From contig CM060733.1 in NCBI GenBank assembly GCA_030704615.1, positions 47,556,001-47,620,000 on the forward strand: a stretch of DNA of 64,000 nucleotides, in the 5' to 3' direction. The stretch comes from Takakia lepidozioides (taxonomy: Eukaryota; Streptophyta; Takakiopsida; Takakiales; Takakiaceae). Positions 28,000 to 39,059 of this stretch are shown piece after piece (within the stretch, counting starts at the first letter, position 1; every line of letters starts with the position of its first letter). The notes beneath the pieces are model-generated. The model saw only the letters and a program-made list of their open reading frames with translations, made no database searches and was not told the origin of the DNA. A program made the position numbers and the translations under genes.

Positions 28000-30365
28000 T
28001 TAGGCTGAAGCAAGGCTGCAATAGCTTTTGATTGCGGGAAAGCGAGGTGTGGCAGTAGCAATGGATGAGGTTTTGCACTGGGTCACATACCCAGGTCCTT
28101 CGGTCACGTCTATCTCATGGGGAGCTATGCCTGGAGGAGGTGTCCAATTGAAAGCGTGAACAAGAGAGGTCACAATGTGTGGCAACGTACTCATTGCCAG
28201 TGTAGTGCCAAGGCAAGCGCGCCTGCCATTGCTGAAGGGGAAAAAGTGGGGGTTCCCTATCACATTCACATCGGATCCCAAAAGCCGCTCAGGTAAGAAT
28301 TCGAATGGGTTTGACCACATCGTTGGATCCGTGTTAATGGCCCAGATGTTGAGGAGTACGGTCGTGTTTGTGGGGATTGTATAACCGAACACGCTTGTCT
28401 CCTTCTCATTCATGTGTGGTAGCGCCAGTGGGAGTATAGGGTGAAGACGCAACGTCTCTTTGATCACAGCCTGCAAAGAGTGAACTTCAGCTCCATAAAG
28501 AATTCCACGCGTTCTGGACGGCAAGGGTCATGGTCCTGTCCCTCAAAGACATCTAGATTCATCGATAACTTCTGAAACATGAAAGGAGATTGCTGGTCCT
28601 TTGTTAACAACACCTTCTTTTCTCTCAGAATGCATCATTCTCTGGAGTACAAAGGAATTCATACCAGCAAGTAGGGCATATTCGACCCATCGGTGTCTTC
28701 CGCGGAGCGTTCTACACCAACAATACTGTCGACTTCTGTTTGCAACTTGTGCATCATGCTGGGGTGCCGAATTAGCTCTGCAAATATATACTCTAACGTC
28801 GCAGCTGTGGTATCCTTTCCCGCAGCTATTATTCCTGCACTCGAAGGTGGTCATTTTAGTGTGCTGCAAGAGTTCATGTACGACAAAACGAAGGTTTTGA
28901 ACGTGCCAACAGACCATTCCAGAAAGTTACTAGCCCGACGCAGACTCATCAACTTGCTTGGAAGCAGAAGAATCCTCCGGAACTACAAATTGTACACAGA
29001 AAAGTTGCCCCCCACTTGACAGTCCCCGTGGGTATCGCCACCAAGGAGGACAGAAATTCGTGTGTGTTTTTTTCGAAACTGAAGAGACACTTCTTAATTT
29101 ACTGCCCTCTTTACTGTGAGAACCGTTGGAGATGCCACCTCTGTTCCGTGAAACCCGATCTCTCACGGTAGTCTTCATACAATGAGGATCACAAATGCTT
29201 GGCAGCTTTTTTGCAAGAAAGCTTTGACCCTAAGGCAATCCCTTGAGCACTAGTTGCTTTTGGGCTGCTTCTGGCTTCACTCTGTCTATTATTCTTTCTT
29301 GTTTCTTGCTCTCCTTTTGTCCCACAAGCTCTTTGAGTTTGTAGTATGCTTATAAAGCTCCATTTCATTATTCTCCAAGCAAATTTATCAATCTTGAAGT
29401 TCGTATGTACTTACAAAAAGAATGGAGCTGATGCAGGTGTCAGAAAGGCGATTTTCTCCATCCAAAGACAATAGAGTGGCTACAATGCCGGTGGTTGTCG
29501 CCTTTTCAGAGGGTTTCCGGCACTCCTCAAGTATATTTTTATTGAGCTCATCTACCTGAGGCTTCACCTTCCTGTATCCAGATCTCAGGCCTTGCAAGTC
29601 GAAGGGTCTCAGCATGGGTATCATGTCCCCGATGTTCACGGTTTGACCGAGTTCTACCACTTGTGAGAAGACAAATTTGAACTTTTCCAGCATGTGCTTG
29701 TTTTCGGGATCACTAAGTCGGTTGCCGAATAGAAGCCGACACATATTATTCATGGTGAGCGTGTGTAGGATAGACCTCAGATCCACCAATTTCCCCAGCT
29801 GCGCCATATTTTAGATAGACCCCACAGCTTCTGCAATTTCTTCCTTCCTCATATCGCCCAGTGCCTTGACTTTTCCAGAGTTGAAAAGATCAGCCTTGCA
29901 GACTTTGCGGACCTCCATTATAGGCGCCCCATATGAAGAGGTGCCAAAAGACCAGTCTCGGATCCCCTGGTAGCGGCACTCCTTGAGAGTTTTCAAGATG
30001 GTGGAGTGCGGTCTGTTGGCAAAGATAGCATCTACCTTGAAATACTCTTTGGCCATCTCTGCATCGGACACTACTAGAACAGGAAGAGAACCAAAGTGCA
30101 TGAGGAAGAGGGGCCCATACTTTTTTGCCAAGGCTGTTAAAGACTGATGTGGAACGGTGCCTAAAAGGAACAGGTTGCCCACTATGGGCCAGCTCCAAGG
30201 CCCTGGGGGAAGCTTCCTACGATCCTGTTTCATCCAAAAGATCACAAGTAAAGTGGCGCCTAGAATCACAGAGGTCCAGCTGATCTGCCACCCATCCCCT
30301 CTTTGCAATGCAGACTTCCACCCCCCCATCCACTTATCACTCATGTTGCACCAACAAGCTTCCAA
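28000..30365 (-). pseudogene. Cytochrome P450 (plant A-type), apparently broken
   Basis: An ER-anchored haem monooxygenase by family. Exon 1 (29414-30365) has a membrane anchor (VILGATLLVIFWM), the proline hinge LPPGPWSWPIVGN and KYGPLFLMHFGS. Exon 2 (28665-28834) has the I-helix oxygen-binding AAGKDTTAATLEY. Exon 3 (28000-28470) has K-helix KETLRLHP, PERLL and the haem loop FSNGRRACLG with its cysteine. Two defects show: an in-frame TAA at 29811-29813 and a phase clash between exon 1 (phase 0 at GTAAGT) and exon 2, which needs one extra base. The region around SSYGAPIMEVRKVC is also unusual for the C-helix. A TATA-like TTATAAAT lies at about 30396-30403. A sequencing error could explain one defect but less easily both. 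The substrate is unknown. Confidence 0.85.
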
Positions 30366-30583
30366 GCTCCGGAGGACGTAACCCTCAGCTCAATTTATAA
30401 GTCCTTCTCTCTGCAATTCCCTCGGCCCCTCTTCCTTGCTATCCTCTCTTTGAACCTGAGCGTCTGCATTCATGACTAATCTAGTGTACACAGCAGCCAG
30501 TCCGAACATGAAATACTACATGCCAGTGAGGGTTAATCAGCACAGGTGTAAGTTCCTCAAAACAATGTAAGTTCCTCAAAAGC

Positions 30584-31453
30584 CTATTGACATTCAGCTG
30601 TCCATGCAAACACTGCATCTTTCTTCAGAAGCTTGCTCAATGGTGCTGTTATTTGTGCATATCTTTTGACAAATCTTCTGTAATAACTGGTTTGCCCAAG
30701 GAATCTCCTTAGACTCTTAACATTTACTGGTGGTGGAGAGGCTTTAATGGCCTCTGTCTTCCTGGGATCCCCAAGAAGTCCCCTCTTACACACAATGTGT
30801 CCCAGAAGCACCCCTGAGTTCACACAGAAAGTACATTTATCTGGATTCAGGCCCAGACCTCTCATTCTGCATCTGGCCAGACATAACTCCATCTTATGCA
30901 AGTGCTCATTCTTAGAGCTGTACACACTGAAATCATCCAAGAATACCTGCATGAAATCATCCAGATACTCATGAAAAGATTCACTTATCACTCTATGAAA
31001 GGTTGCTGGTGCATTACAAAGTCCAAAGGGCATGACTTTGTATGCATAAACACCCCAGTCTGTGATGAAAGTTGTCTTTCCCTGGTCTTCTTTTGTCACT
31101 TGCACTTGATTATAACCACTGAAGCCATCCATGAATGAGTACATCTCATGGCCTGACACAGTGTCCAATACTGCTTCTGTGAATGGCAAGGGGAATGGAT
31201 CCTTCTTCGTGCAAGCATTCAACTTCTTATAGTTCACACAAACTCTTAATTTACCATTCTTCTTGGGAACTATCACAATGGGTGACAACCAAGTTGTATA
31301 CTCTATTGGGTATATAAACTTAGCCTCAGCTAACTTCTTGATCTCTTCTCCAACCTTCTGTGCATGGGGTTGCACATCTCCACTACAGAGCAAGTAGTGG
31401 CAGAAATTGAGTAGGGTGACCTTATGAAAACTCTGGCATGGTCGGAGAACCAA
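30584..31453 (-). mobile_element. Ty3/gypsy retrotransposon, reverse transcriptase fragment
   Basis: An open 289-residue frame holds the reverse transcriptase core: KFIYPIEYTTWLSPIVIVPK, KNGKLRVCVNYKKLNACTKK, DPFPLPF, FITDWGVYAYKVMPFGLCNA, QVFLDDFSVYS (the YxDD box as FLDD), then LGHIVCKRGL and RRFLGQTSYYRRF leading into RNase H. Gag, integrase and LTRs are not seen next to it, so this is a truncated copy. The frame is clean, which suggests a fairly recent insertion. Confidence 0.92.
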
Positions 31454-31469
31454 TAGTACAAAGTCTGCC

Positions 31470-32187
31470 TAAGGAAATCCCTGCTGTGCAGGTTATGCCC
31501 AAACCTGTGGCGGAGGTTAAAGGGGTAAAGCATAAGGGTACTGCAGCACATGTGGAGGATGAGGTGACTCAAGAAGAAGATCTTGTGGGATCATGGCCTG
31601 ACTAGTTTGTGAAACATCAAACTATGGAGGATCAGGTAGAACAGCAGCAAGTTCTCCATGAAGACCCACAGCAGGCCATGCTTATGAGTTCCATAAGCAA
31701 AACTCTCAACCTATTGGGCACCTATGTCAAGAGTCATGTTCCTTCCACACAATTTGTAGCATTGCGGGAGGAGCTCAAGCAAGAGTTTGAGGCAAGAATT
31801 GTCACTGAGTGTGCAAACAAGGTGGATATGGAGGCCAATCTCAAGTTGCAGAAAGAGTTGGAGGATACTAAATCTGCCCTACAGCTTGCGAAGGAAAATT
31901 TGATTGAAACAGGTCTGGAGCAGGAGAAGTTGCATGAAGTACATAAGCAACAGCTATACCAATTGCAGGTTAAGCATGAAGGCAAGTTGCAGGAAGTGAA
32001 GTTGCTTCATATAGAATTGGAAGCAGTCCATCAGACTATTTTTGCATTCTTATTGTGCTTTCGGGAACCTTCGTTTTATGGTTTGGTTCTATGTCATAAA
32101 TATGGAAAATGCGGACATCTGTCGTCAATAAAAAAAAATAGGAAGGTGAATGCGTCCACAAATGCCACGGCAGTCACAGTCTTCTAG
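31470..32187 (+). pseudogene. Coiled-coil, gag-like frame with one stop
   Basis: A plus-strand frame runs from about 31470 (IVQSLPKEIPAVQVMPKPVA), meets TAG at about 31602, and continues from 31609 as a 192-residue frame. Residues about 45-145 are charged and heptad-like (ALREELKQEFEARI, LQKELEDTKSALQLAKENL), predicting a coiled coil. No zinc knuckle is visible. It abuts the gypsy piece but lies on the opposite strand, so it may come from another element. The function is not known. Confidence 0.45.
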
Positions 32188-32296
32188 GATGGGGGTTCTT
32201 CGACCTTGTCATAGGCCGTGAACGGTGGGTGGAAGACATTCCCACAGCCTCCCGCACAGGCTGGACATATGGTGGTCGTGCATAGGGGAGGCCATG

Positions 32297-33273
32297 TCAT
32301 GCTCGGCCTTCCAGCTCTGCCATGACCAAGTTGCAAATTTGTTGTCTCTTTGCAACAGCAGCCTCAAGAGGAAACCAATCCTGGTTTAGCTGCAAACAAT
32401 ATGCGAGTGGCATCAAGGTTGTATGTGCATGAAGAAAATGTGGAAGGACATAAACGGCACCCGTGCACAATTGCCAAGAGGAATGCGAGTCAGACCATGG
32501 AGGTTCGACTGAGTGCTTACCAGACCTGCACCACCCGACACAGGGTTCACGAAGCATTGGTCAAGGTACAAGTCAAATGTAATGAGATGTGAAGAGGCCA
32601 CATTCCCATGTGGAGGATTGCTGGGGAACTGGGGGGAACACCCATCACATAGGATCGGTGGCCTCCACCCACCTTGGGTCTGGAGGGTAGAATCCTCTTA
32701 CCATAGCCCAGAATCTAGCAAACAGTGGCTTCAACCTCTTGTGTTTGTGCATGTTTTTAATGCTATTCAAGTGAAGGTGGCATGGGTTCCATTATAACGA
32801 CACTCCAATGGTTGCTGCACAATACATGCAGACTTTCAGCATCGTCATATCCACGAAACACACGATTCCACATGCAAAATGCGTATGGAAGCGAGACAAA
32901 GGGGCATGGTGTGCAGAAAACTCACTCAGAAGTAACAGGAACAATGAGCGTTTCCACACCAACACAATTCAGAGTAGGGAATCGTCTGTCCATCCAAGTC
33001 TGTATGGACTCAACTGTTGTCCCATATGCACTGCAATGGTCCCGAAGACAAATCCAAGTGAAACTGTCTAGAAAACGCACTTTACTGCGTATAGTGGTAG
33101 GGAGGGAAAGTGTTTTGCAAGAAACCCAAAAGTCCATGAGGCGGTCGCTTGTCTAGCCCCTTGCATGCACCAGGACATCTGCATCTTCTAGTCTAAGAGG
33201 GATCTGAGGGGAGAATGCATCTTGCATAAACCATATGTCTGTCGTTGGTCGGACAAACGCACCATAGGCAATC
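32297..33273 (-). pseudogene. ULP1-like (C48) protease remnant, transposon-associated
   Basis: A second SUMO-protease-like locus, far diverged from the one at 1.3-6.8 kb. Piece 1 (down from the AG border at 33273) encodes IPLRLEDADVLVHARG, then TAG (33153-33155) where relatives have Trp, then TSDRLMDFWVS, TWMDRRFPTLNCVGVETLIVPV. Piece 2 starts at an AG border near 32815 and encodes NHWSVVIMEP, with the catalytic His codon at 32808-32810. Piece 3 (32297-32557) encodes QLCTGAVYVLPHFL, placing a candidate Cys, then LNQDWFPLEAAVAKRQQI, as in C48 C-termini. The Asp segment was not located. Upstream, 33540-33640 may hold another exon (PDEVPPNVVLVVPSQRTKTRKR in pieces). Setting and decay suggest cargo of a mobile element rather than a host gene. 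Confidence 0.65.
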
Positions 33274-33649
33274 CTGAAAACACACACCACATATGCGTTT
33301 AAGGTAAATGCGCATGGTCAATGACAATGCTGGTGCAATTCGCAAGAGGATTTGAAGGTATACCATATCATTACTGTAAAGAAGGGTGCACGGGCGTTGA
33401 ACTCACAATACTTTTTCCATCTCGCTATGTATCCTACACAGTGCCGAGGAACCATAAGAATTCACGCGCACATGCAAGCGCTCGTGCAACAGTACACATA
33501 CAGAAAAACATGTTACATGCAGGAATACAAATGCTTACCTCTTCCTCGTTTTAGTTCGTTGGCTTGGAACTACAAGTACAACATTGGGTGGAACCTCATC
33601 TGGAGAATGGTGCATTGCATCACTCGCGCTATCAGTTTTTTATAATTAT

Positions 33650-34740
33650 TAGGCGCAAAAATGCCTAATCGGTTGATAAGGGACAGTATCCCTGATCTCA
33701 ATGTGGTGGACGAGGTACATGGAGAGATCATGAGGACTAGTGAGGATGATGAATATGACGACATTGTGGAGTCCATGCAAGGGCCTTTCAAAGTTACATG
33801 GAGCTCTCGCAAATAGATTGCGATTAGTGGGAAGTTATTTCTGCACGCATATATTTGTATTGATTTTTGTTCAAAGAAATTTTGATCTTATTACAAACAA
33901 CATGAGAAGAGGCTTGCAAGTTTTTTGGTGGAATTTTTGGGCATTAGGCACTTTGGTCCCATAATTTCCCAACAATTAGGCCAAAATCTGAAAAATTCAC
34001 AGAATTGATTAGGCAATTTCATTTTGAATATAATTATTGTCTAATCCGTTGTCCAGGACGGTATTATCTCTGGTCATCCAAAGGCCAAGCAGAGAAACAA
34101 GCTTCTATTTAAAACATATATGAGTATTTTAAAAAAGAATATTCTGTCACAAATTCCCTGTCTTTTCATGGATGAAATCACCAAATTTCTCCAAATACAA
34201 AATAAATTATGGATGAATTTTCCAAATATGGATGATACAATAGATTAAAGTATGGAGGTAGATGATTCAAGCCATCATCGCATCCCATGGAACCTGTCCC
34301 CTCAAACACAGGTTGCCATGATGCAGACATCGCGGAAAGCACAAAAAACAGTAAACACAGTTCGATCGGACCAGCCTGCAATGTGGCTCCTCGGTCAAGA
34401 TACTGTAACTTGCACTTGCAATGCCGCAAATGAAGACAATGGAATACAGAAGCAGGTCCAAATCGAGAAAGTGCGCAATACGGAGATACAGTGCAGCCAG
34501 GCCGTGTGCAGGTGCAGAATGTTCACTGTCACCTGTGGGCTACGCAATGGAGCGAGGGAACACAGTACAAATCGAGCGAGGTAACATGTAAGAACGGGAA
34601 GGAAACACGAAAACACAGCAGGACAAATGCTGATGAGTGAACGAGGAGAGGAACGCAATATGTACGACTGGTGCAAAGTGCTGGAGTCACACAGGGCAAG
34701 GTGGCGGGGAAGAGGGAGGTCGTGCGGGAAAATTGAAACT
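33650..34740. other. Transposon-rich spacer, no clear gene
   Basis: AT-rich around 33840-34230 and without domain-bearing frames. It lies between the ULP1-like remnant and a SINE-like unit. Confidence 0.35.
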
Positions 34741-34744
34741 TCAT

Positions 34745-34815
34745 TTTCACCTACATAGGGTTTGAACCCCAGGCTGAACTGTCGTGCCTCCCACTCCGCC
34801 GAGCCTTTTTCTAGG
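34745..34815 (-). mobile_element. tRNA-like SINE fragment
   Basis: Read on the minus strand, GGCGGAGTGGGAG (A-box-like) is followed by a perfect B box, GGGGTTCAAACCC. There is no clear tail and the tRNA fold is poor, so this is a SINE head or a decayed tRNA. Confidence 0.45.
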
Positions 34816-34901
34816 ACTATGCGGGAGTGTGTGTTTTCTGCTAAGGCGCTGGCTCCTTCGGTGGCCTGTAACGTTACAGTGCTACGCTGTGAAGTGCGTA
34901 C

Positions 34902-35492
34902 TTGTTTACATTACATCAGTGCTTCACAACATTTCCAGTTTTGACGGTGTCTCCCCACAAAATGCCTTACATTTCAGCTGCTTTGGCTTCCACTCTGCAG
35001 GTTACTATGAAGGATGCCAGGGACATTTCGGAGTCCCTGCACCCGACAAAGGTGGGGACACGCACTCTACTTGCAAGCATACTTTTCGGGCCTGCAATGG
35101 CGAAAGAGGTACGACCTGATGGCATTGTAGTCATCCACAAGGGGAATGCCCCCAAGTCATATGGCATTGAGTACATCACCATGGGCGTCCCTCTTGCCAT
35201 ATGGAATGTGGTGGCTAGTGCAGGTGAGGACAGTGGGTTCAATGTAGACAGGACAAAGAGAGCACAAATTTCGGGGGAGCGTGTGTGGATGGAGGTGAAC
35301 ATTCGGGAGGGGCAGGATAGGTTTTGGGTTGTGGAGGCAGATGACTCCAATGTACTTCAGAAGGCACCTGTTTCCAATTTGAGGAAGTGTTTGGATCGTG
35401 TTGGGAGTAGCTTGCTCGTGAAGGGCACATTCACCATGCGCTTCAGAAGCACCAGAGATTGTGCCCTGGTCCGTGGGCATCACCCCCACTGA
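34902..35492 (+). CDS. Unrecognised 196-residue frame within transposon-rich DNA
   Basis: I do not recognise this protein. The frame has good codon character from about residue 35 (QVTMKDARDISESLHPTKVG) and contains VRPDGIVVIHKGNAPKSYGI and RFWVVEADDSNVLQKAP, with no membrane segment. Coding-like sequence continues after the stop to about 35640 in another frame, hinting at a frameshift or an intron. It lies on the opposite strand to the Mutator transposase. It could be a transposon-borne accessory gene or a captured host exon. Confidence 0.45.
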   Translation: MFTLHQCFTTFPVLTVSPHKMPYISAALASTLQVTMKDARDISESLHPTKVGTRTLLASILFGPAMAKEVRPDGIVVIHKGNAPKSYGIEYITMGVPLAIWNVVASAGEDSGFNVDRTKRAQISGERVWMEVNIREGQDRFWVVEADDSNVLQKAPVSNLRKCLDRVGSSLLVKGTFTMRFRSTRDCALVRGHHPH

Positions 35493-35639
35493 AGCTTTCA
35501 CGATGGACAAGACGGACTTTGTGGAGAAAACAAGCTTGGAGGAAGTGACTGAGAACTTGGCTGCCTTGAGGGTCAGTCCAGCTCTGTCTGTGTTGTTGAA
35601 GGGAGGGAGTGGAAGTGGAAGTGGGAGTGCAAGACCATG

Positions 35640-36400
35640 AAAAACAGGCTCATGAATGTTCCTCGTACAGTGCCTCTGGATTGAGGTACAATGTCCATGT
35701 CTCTTCGCCAGAGGTGGAATGATGCAAGGGGCACAATGTTATTTTGTCCCGCTTTAGTTTTGTTTTTTGTTTCAAGTGCACATGAAGTACAACATCCATT
35801 TTTGCAAAGGTCGCATATTTGCATTGCTGAGTGTGATGCAGTGCATAGATGAATGGTGCCATGTTGAAACTTTGTTGCATTGCTTGTGAACAACAAAATT
35901 GTTGGCACAAATGAAGCACAGCTAACAATATTGTTCGCTGGCTACTGTGCCCGGTAGAATAAGGTGAAGGTTGCACATGTTCGGTTGGGTAATAGGGGTG
36001 TAGTGTGAAAAGAAGGGGGCACAAATCACCTTATGTGTAATTCTAACTTTACTTCTTCTAGTGAAAAGAACAACCTAGCAATCAACCAACGGCACACGGT
36101 TATGGATTTCCTTCCTATTGTTCATGATCAGAGTTCATACATCCTCATCCACGCCGCAACGGAAGAGAAAACATGGATGGGGATTGAATCCTTCTTGTTC
36201 ATGATTTGCACAATTTTTATACAATTGCAGCACCAATGGTGCTGCTGTGATGTTTTTAGTGATACAACCAGCCCTATGACGGAGCTAATGGCAGCCTATG
36301 TGGACATCACCCTTGAGCAATACACGTCGAAACCCCTTTGTAATGAGATCACTGATAGAAGGAAGCAACTCAGATCTGCCATGAACTACAGGCCTAGTGA
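35640..36400. other. Spacer with possible short exon
   Basis: A frame at 36033-36467 (+) includes TSPMTELMAAYVDITLEQYT and DRRKQLRSAM, which could be a helical DNA-binding piece of a transposase. That is too little to name. The rest shows nothing. Confidence 0.3.
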
Positions 36401-38760
36401 TTCTCTACAAATGTCATGGTTTTTCCTCTATCTCCCAGTTGACCATCCATCATTACCCCTTTACTGAACAGCTCTCTCCCTTCCCAAACCTTTTCTCTCT
36501 CCTTTCTTCTGTAAAAATCCCTGGTTCATTTTCTTCCAACCAACAGCCTATCTACATGCAATGCAAACACATTCAGCCACGTATCCAGTGAATCCAGTCT
36601 TGGAATTAAACCTTAGTCACACAAGACATAATCAGCTCCTTCATCAGTCTTTCTCTCACCCAAAACATGCCCTTCCCACTGTTTGCCTCCAGAGACAACC
36701 CAGTTTGTCAGTCAGTTCCCAACCCTTCTATAAATCTGCACCTACACACCCCAACAGCTCACTTTTGCACTTTAAGATTTGAACCAACAAAGTTCAAATG
36801 CTAAGTCCACTCTGAACCAATTCTAAACTCAACATCAGTGTCAGTTTGCAGCCCCATCTCACCTCCAGTAATTAAACTTGGAATTTGATTGCCTTACAGT
36901 GTGCAAGCATATTCATTTAATGTGCCCTACTCTTTGTATGCAGCCATCCATGCCTTCCTCTTTCTGATTTCAAGGAAATCATAGCTAACCCTCACTAGTG
37001 CTCACATCAACTACACTGGATTGCATTTACATCTAATCATCAAAATCCCAGAGCCGCATTGTATGCAGATTCATGATACTGAAGCCAAAGGAACAAAAAC
37101 AAAACAAACAGCAAGCATTCTGTCACTGTGGGTGAACTACATCTGCCCTCAATCAGCACTCCTACAGACATGTGCATCAGATCCATTCATCTCCACCACA
37201 TCCTAGTTTGAAGTCCAGAGTCTCCATTCCATTTTTCAAAGTCCTTTTCATGTCCTCATCACTCTCTCAGTTTGAGAGTCTCTACCAAAATTTCACAGCA
37301 ACTATTCCTAAGTGCCAAAAAAAGAAGCCCGGTATCTGCGAACTTAGCTGTCTTATACTCCAAGTGAAGCGGTGGGTTTGCTTGCCCAAAAATGGCACCT
37401 CACCATCTCTGTCAGCAGCTACCCTAACTCCTCTTGTCATCTGAATGCCACGTTGTAAAAACAAAGATCTATGCATGTCAGATCCTGTCATTGCTCTGCC
37501 ACTCTACCTTTCAGATATTCGTCGATTCAAGCGTTCAGTGAGCCATAATGGCTCTGCTTCAGCCCATGGCAGCAACCCTGTCGCTTGCCAACTAACTACC
37601 CTATCCCACCATCTCTGCTAATCTACCCTAAGATCTGATATGATCTTATAACAAGAAGACAATCATCATCTGAAAGCTTCTTGCTCTGTACATTTCACTC
37701 TTTGCCTCCTTATTCATAGATAACCTGATTCACTATCCACAAGCCAATGCCCTCATTCTGGCGATTGCACCAGTCAACATGTGGCCAAGTCAGTAATCCC
37801 ATCGCTGCCCATCATCTGGCAGCAATTGCTTCTCCCACAAGTGCAGCTTTCAATAATCGCACCTGAATACAATGGCGGCAGTATCAGTTTGCACACCCTA
37901 CCTCTGGCGGATGCTCGTCATGTCGAGCTGCTCCTTCACCTTAACTAGCTTTGATTGTGCCAGCAACCCCACCTTCCTGTTCCCTGGCAGCAGGCTGTTT
38001 CCCTTGCAAGCTCATCCTCCCTGTCATCGTGGTCATGAGAGTAACGACGGCACTGCCGCCCCTCCACCGAACTACTTTCCCCGCAACTACACCTTCAGAG
38101 GTCGAATCACAGGCGGCACCGCCTCTATGCCTTCATTACTTCTGTCAGTAGCACATGATATTACTTCCCTTGCCCTTCATGAATCGTCCTGCAACACTCC
38201 CTTTCTTCAAAGCTATGAAACGATTACTACACCGCCTTCCTTCACCTGGCTTGAGCACAAATTACCTAGTTGTTCCCTGCACGATTATCCTCTAGCAAGC
38301 CCTAAGCTACCCATTCACCATAGCAGCGACGACACCGCCTGTTAACTGATTGCTTCATCGCATGCCACGCCGATCTCCCTGTAAGCATATCCTCCAGAAA
38401 TCGATCATTACCAAGAAGATGGCGGCACCGCTTCCCCTGCTGCACAGATTACCAAGCTGTGCCCTTATCCTCTACATTAATACTTCCCTTAATGCAAGCC
38501 AAAATGCCCTAGCGTAGATGCAATCGCCCTTGACAGAATGCCCTGCTAAATCCACTGTTCGCAGCATCTGCTCAGAGCCCCCGTCATCTTCCCCTTTGTC
38601 TTCCTCGTCCCGCGTTTCTAGGGTAACCGCCAGTGATGAAAGTCATCCACTTTCACAAACGGAAAATGTGGTAGGTTTCATTAACAGAATCAATCACAAA
38701 TTCATTGCATCCTTGGCGCTAGATCCTTTGTCCTCGTTCCTGGGAGTCGTCTAGTAAGCA
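36400..38760. other. Pyrimidine-rich, G-poor tract (about 2.3 kb)
   Basis: The plus strand is unusually rich in C and T and poor in G, with many CCTTCC- and CTCTCC-type strings. The open frames it creates (such as 37872-38345) look like by-products of composition. It may be the body of a retrotransposon LTR or an untranslated internal region. Confidence 0.4.
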
Positions 38761-39008
38761 TGGATGTAATCCATTCATCGTCCGGATCAAAATACGCCTG
38801 GTCACGACTTAGCCACTTTCATCCTGGCAAAGTATCAGCATAGTGTGCCCATGAAATAACCTGTAGGCAGGGATGAATTCCGTCCATAGCATGTATGAAA
38901 CAAATTGAGCATTTTCATCCTGGCCAAGAGTTCCCCATCGTTCCCATGATGCAACCTAGAATCATGTATGGAATAAATTGCAGGGACAACTCAACCTATT
39001 TTCACATT

Positions 39009-39024
39009 GGTACCAGGGCCCTTT
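39009..39024 (+). other. Possible primer-binding site of an LTR retrotransposon
   Basis: TTGGTACCAGGGCC follows a CA dinucleotide and differs by two bases from the usual plant initiator-Met primer site (TGGTATCAGAGCC). No matching LTR pair was found, so this is a weak call. Confidence 0.25.
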
Positions 39025-39059
39025 CTTTGTAGAAATGCAGAATCTCAGTGAGTAAAAAC

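Noticed and set aside
37872-38345. 157-codon frame
   Set aside because: It lies in the pyrimidine-rich tract, where low G removes stop codons on this strand; no domain or convincing codon use.
39009-39024. A full LTR retrotransposon around the primer-site-like motif
   Set aside because: No paired LTR, polypurine tract or gag/pol was found beside it.
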